Source: a bacterium (GTDB lineage Bacteria > Patescibacteriota > Minisyncoccia > Moranbacterales > UBA2206). Taken from it: a DNA stretch of 42,715 nt. Shown piece by piece: positions 42,096-42,715 of this stretch (positions are counted from its first letter, which is position 1; each line of letters starts with the position of its first letter). The notes beneath the pieces are model-generated. The model saw only the letters and a program-made list of their open reading frames with translations, made no database searches and was not told the origin of the DNA. Position numbers and translations under genes: made by a program. Where the stretch lies: assembly GCA_021777675.1 (NCBI GenBank), contig JAJYDG010000004.1, positions 1-42,715 on the forward strand, given 5' to 3'.

Positions 42096-42359
42096 TAAGT
42101 ATTTAGATTTTTCAGACAAAAAATTATATCCGCAATTTCAATTATGGTATATTTAAATTAGTGTGGCTCTAGCTACCCCCAGAGGCAACAATTAGGGCTT
42201 CACTAAAGGCCATGAAAGATGAGGTTTTTTTTCAAGAAAAACATTGCTGAGCGCTATAAGCTTCAAATTGATAATTTAATCAAAGAAGGTGCTCATAACA
42301 AAATTGTTATACCGAATTCATATTATGTCAAAAACAAAGCCATCCTATCGCAAAACTAA
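42096..42359 (+). pseudogene. Degenerate coding remnant of unknown origin
   Basis: Broken frames. The clearest piece (about 42239-42359) reads KNIAERYKLQIDNLIKEG followed by HNKIVIPNSYYVKNKA and a TAA. I do not recognise the family. It may belong to the same dead restriction-modification unit. Confidence 0.35.
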
Positions 42360-42490
42360 ATTTGGTATTCTTTCGATTTCTTAAATTGAAGCCATGATTT
42401 ACTGATGGCGTTGCTAATGTAAACGCCTTTTTGTTGCGCGAATTTGAAAATTTGCCCATAAATATAAAAACAAAACGAGACTGTTTGTTT
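42356..42490 (-). pseudogene. Possible C-terminal gene remnant beside tRNA-Asp
   Basis: About 40 codons (YGQIFKFAQQKGVYIS onward to a TAG) look coding but have no start before the tRNA gene. They may be the tail of a gene cut by an insertion near the tRNA. Weak evidence. Confidence 0.25.
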
Positions 42491-42494
42491 GGAA

Positions 42495-42571
42495 TGGCGG
42501 GAACGGCCGGACTCGAACCGGTGACCTACTGCGTGACAGGCAGTCGCTCTAACCAACTGAGCTACGCTCCC
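42495..42571 (-). tRNA. tRNA-Asp (GTC), CCA end encoded
   Basis: Full cloverleaf on the - strand: acceptor GGGAGCG with CGTTCCC (one G-U), D-arm AGCTCAGTTGGTTAGAGC, anticodon loop CTGTCAC, T-loop TTCGAGT, discriminator G, then an encoded CCA. Confidence 0.95.
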
Positions 42572-42609
42572 TTTTTGAAATTTTAAATTGTAAATTAAAA
42601 TTTACTTCG

Positions 42610-42683
<74 letters not shown>

Positions 42684-42715
42684 CAAAACTATTTCTTATT
42701 TAAATTCATTGTGTT

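Noticed and set aside
42295-42310. ATAACAAAATTGTTAT as the outer boxes of a fourth attC-like site
   Set aside because: It is a simple short palindrome inside coding-like sequence, without inner repeat or centre as in the other three sites.
35018-42359. A transposon or prophage as explanation of the island
   Set aside because: No transposase, phage structural or replication gene is present; the repeated attC-like sites fit better, although the leader and trailer inverted similarity keeps a second mobile layer possible.

Overview
The window is a strongly AT-rich bacterial chromosome segment. It looks most like a Candidate Phyla Radiation (Patescibacteria/Parcubacteria-type) genome. The reasons are the low G+C, many small envelope proteins of unknown family, the gene style (LCAT-like lipase, DUF5648 repeats, DUF2142, stacked glycosyltransferases, HtrA paralogues), very tight gene spacing and few Shine-Dalgarno sequences. 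TGA is used as an ordinary stop, so the code is standard. The lineage is inference; no rRNA is present.

Region 1 (1-23.4 kb) is an envelope and glycan region. It opens with the frame-broken end of a membrane glycosyltransferase. A + strand run of GT2 and GT4 glycosyltransferases follows, with a lipid-linked sugar synthase fused to a GtrA-type domain and several large membrane proteins. Interspersed on the - strand are an exported subtilisin with three DUF5648 repeats, an exported LCAT-like acyl hydrolase and another glycosyltransferase-like protein. Together they suggest a cell-surface polysaccharide or glycoprotein programme.

Region 2 (23.3-28.6 kb, - strand) is an envelope protein-quality operon. 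Its order is a 39-residue membrane protein, a DivIC/FtsB-like protein, a parvulin-type prolyl isomerase, a ferredoxin, an intact HtrA protease, a polytopic membrane protein, and a second HtrA homologue that has lost all three catalytic residues.

Region 3 (28.6-34.9 kb, - strand) holds a hybrid histidine kinase with an unusually good ribosome binding site, an ABC exporter, LepA, and a tyrosine recombinase whose stop overlaps the lepA start.

Region 4 (34.9-42.4 kb) is the most unusual part. Divergent from the recombinase lies an array of + strand genes separated by structured attC-like sites (38754-38855, 40251-40402, 41311-41401). An attI-like half-site sits at 35001-35023, about 100 bp from the recombinase start. 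The cassettes carry a HaeIII-like restriction-modification pair plus a Shedu-like nuclease, then a small protein with a histidine phosphatase, then an HD-domain protein, and finally a decayed adenine methyltransferase with a DpnI-family remnant. Each unit also carries repeated leader and trailer RNA-like hairpin elements. This looks like an integron-type array. Its neighbouring recombinase, however, is short and lacks the insertion typical of IntI integrases, so either it is a non-canonical system or the true integrase lies elsewhere. The window ends with tRNA-Asp and tRNA-Met on the - strand.

Four genes show promoters whose -10 box ends exactly six bases before the ATG, implying leaderless transcripts.
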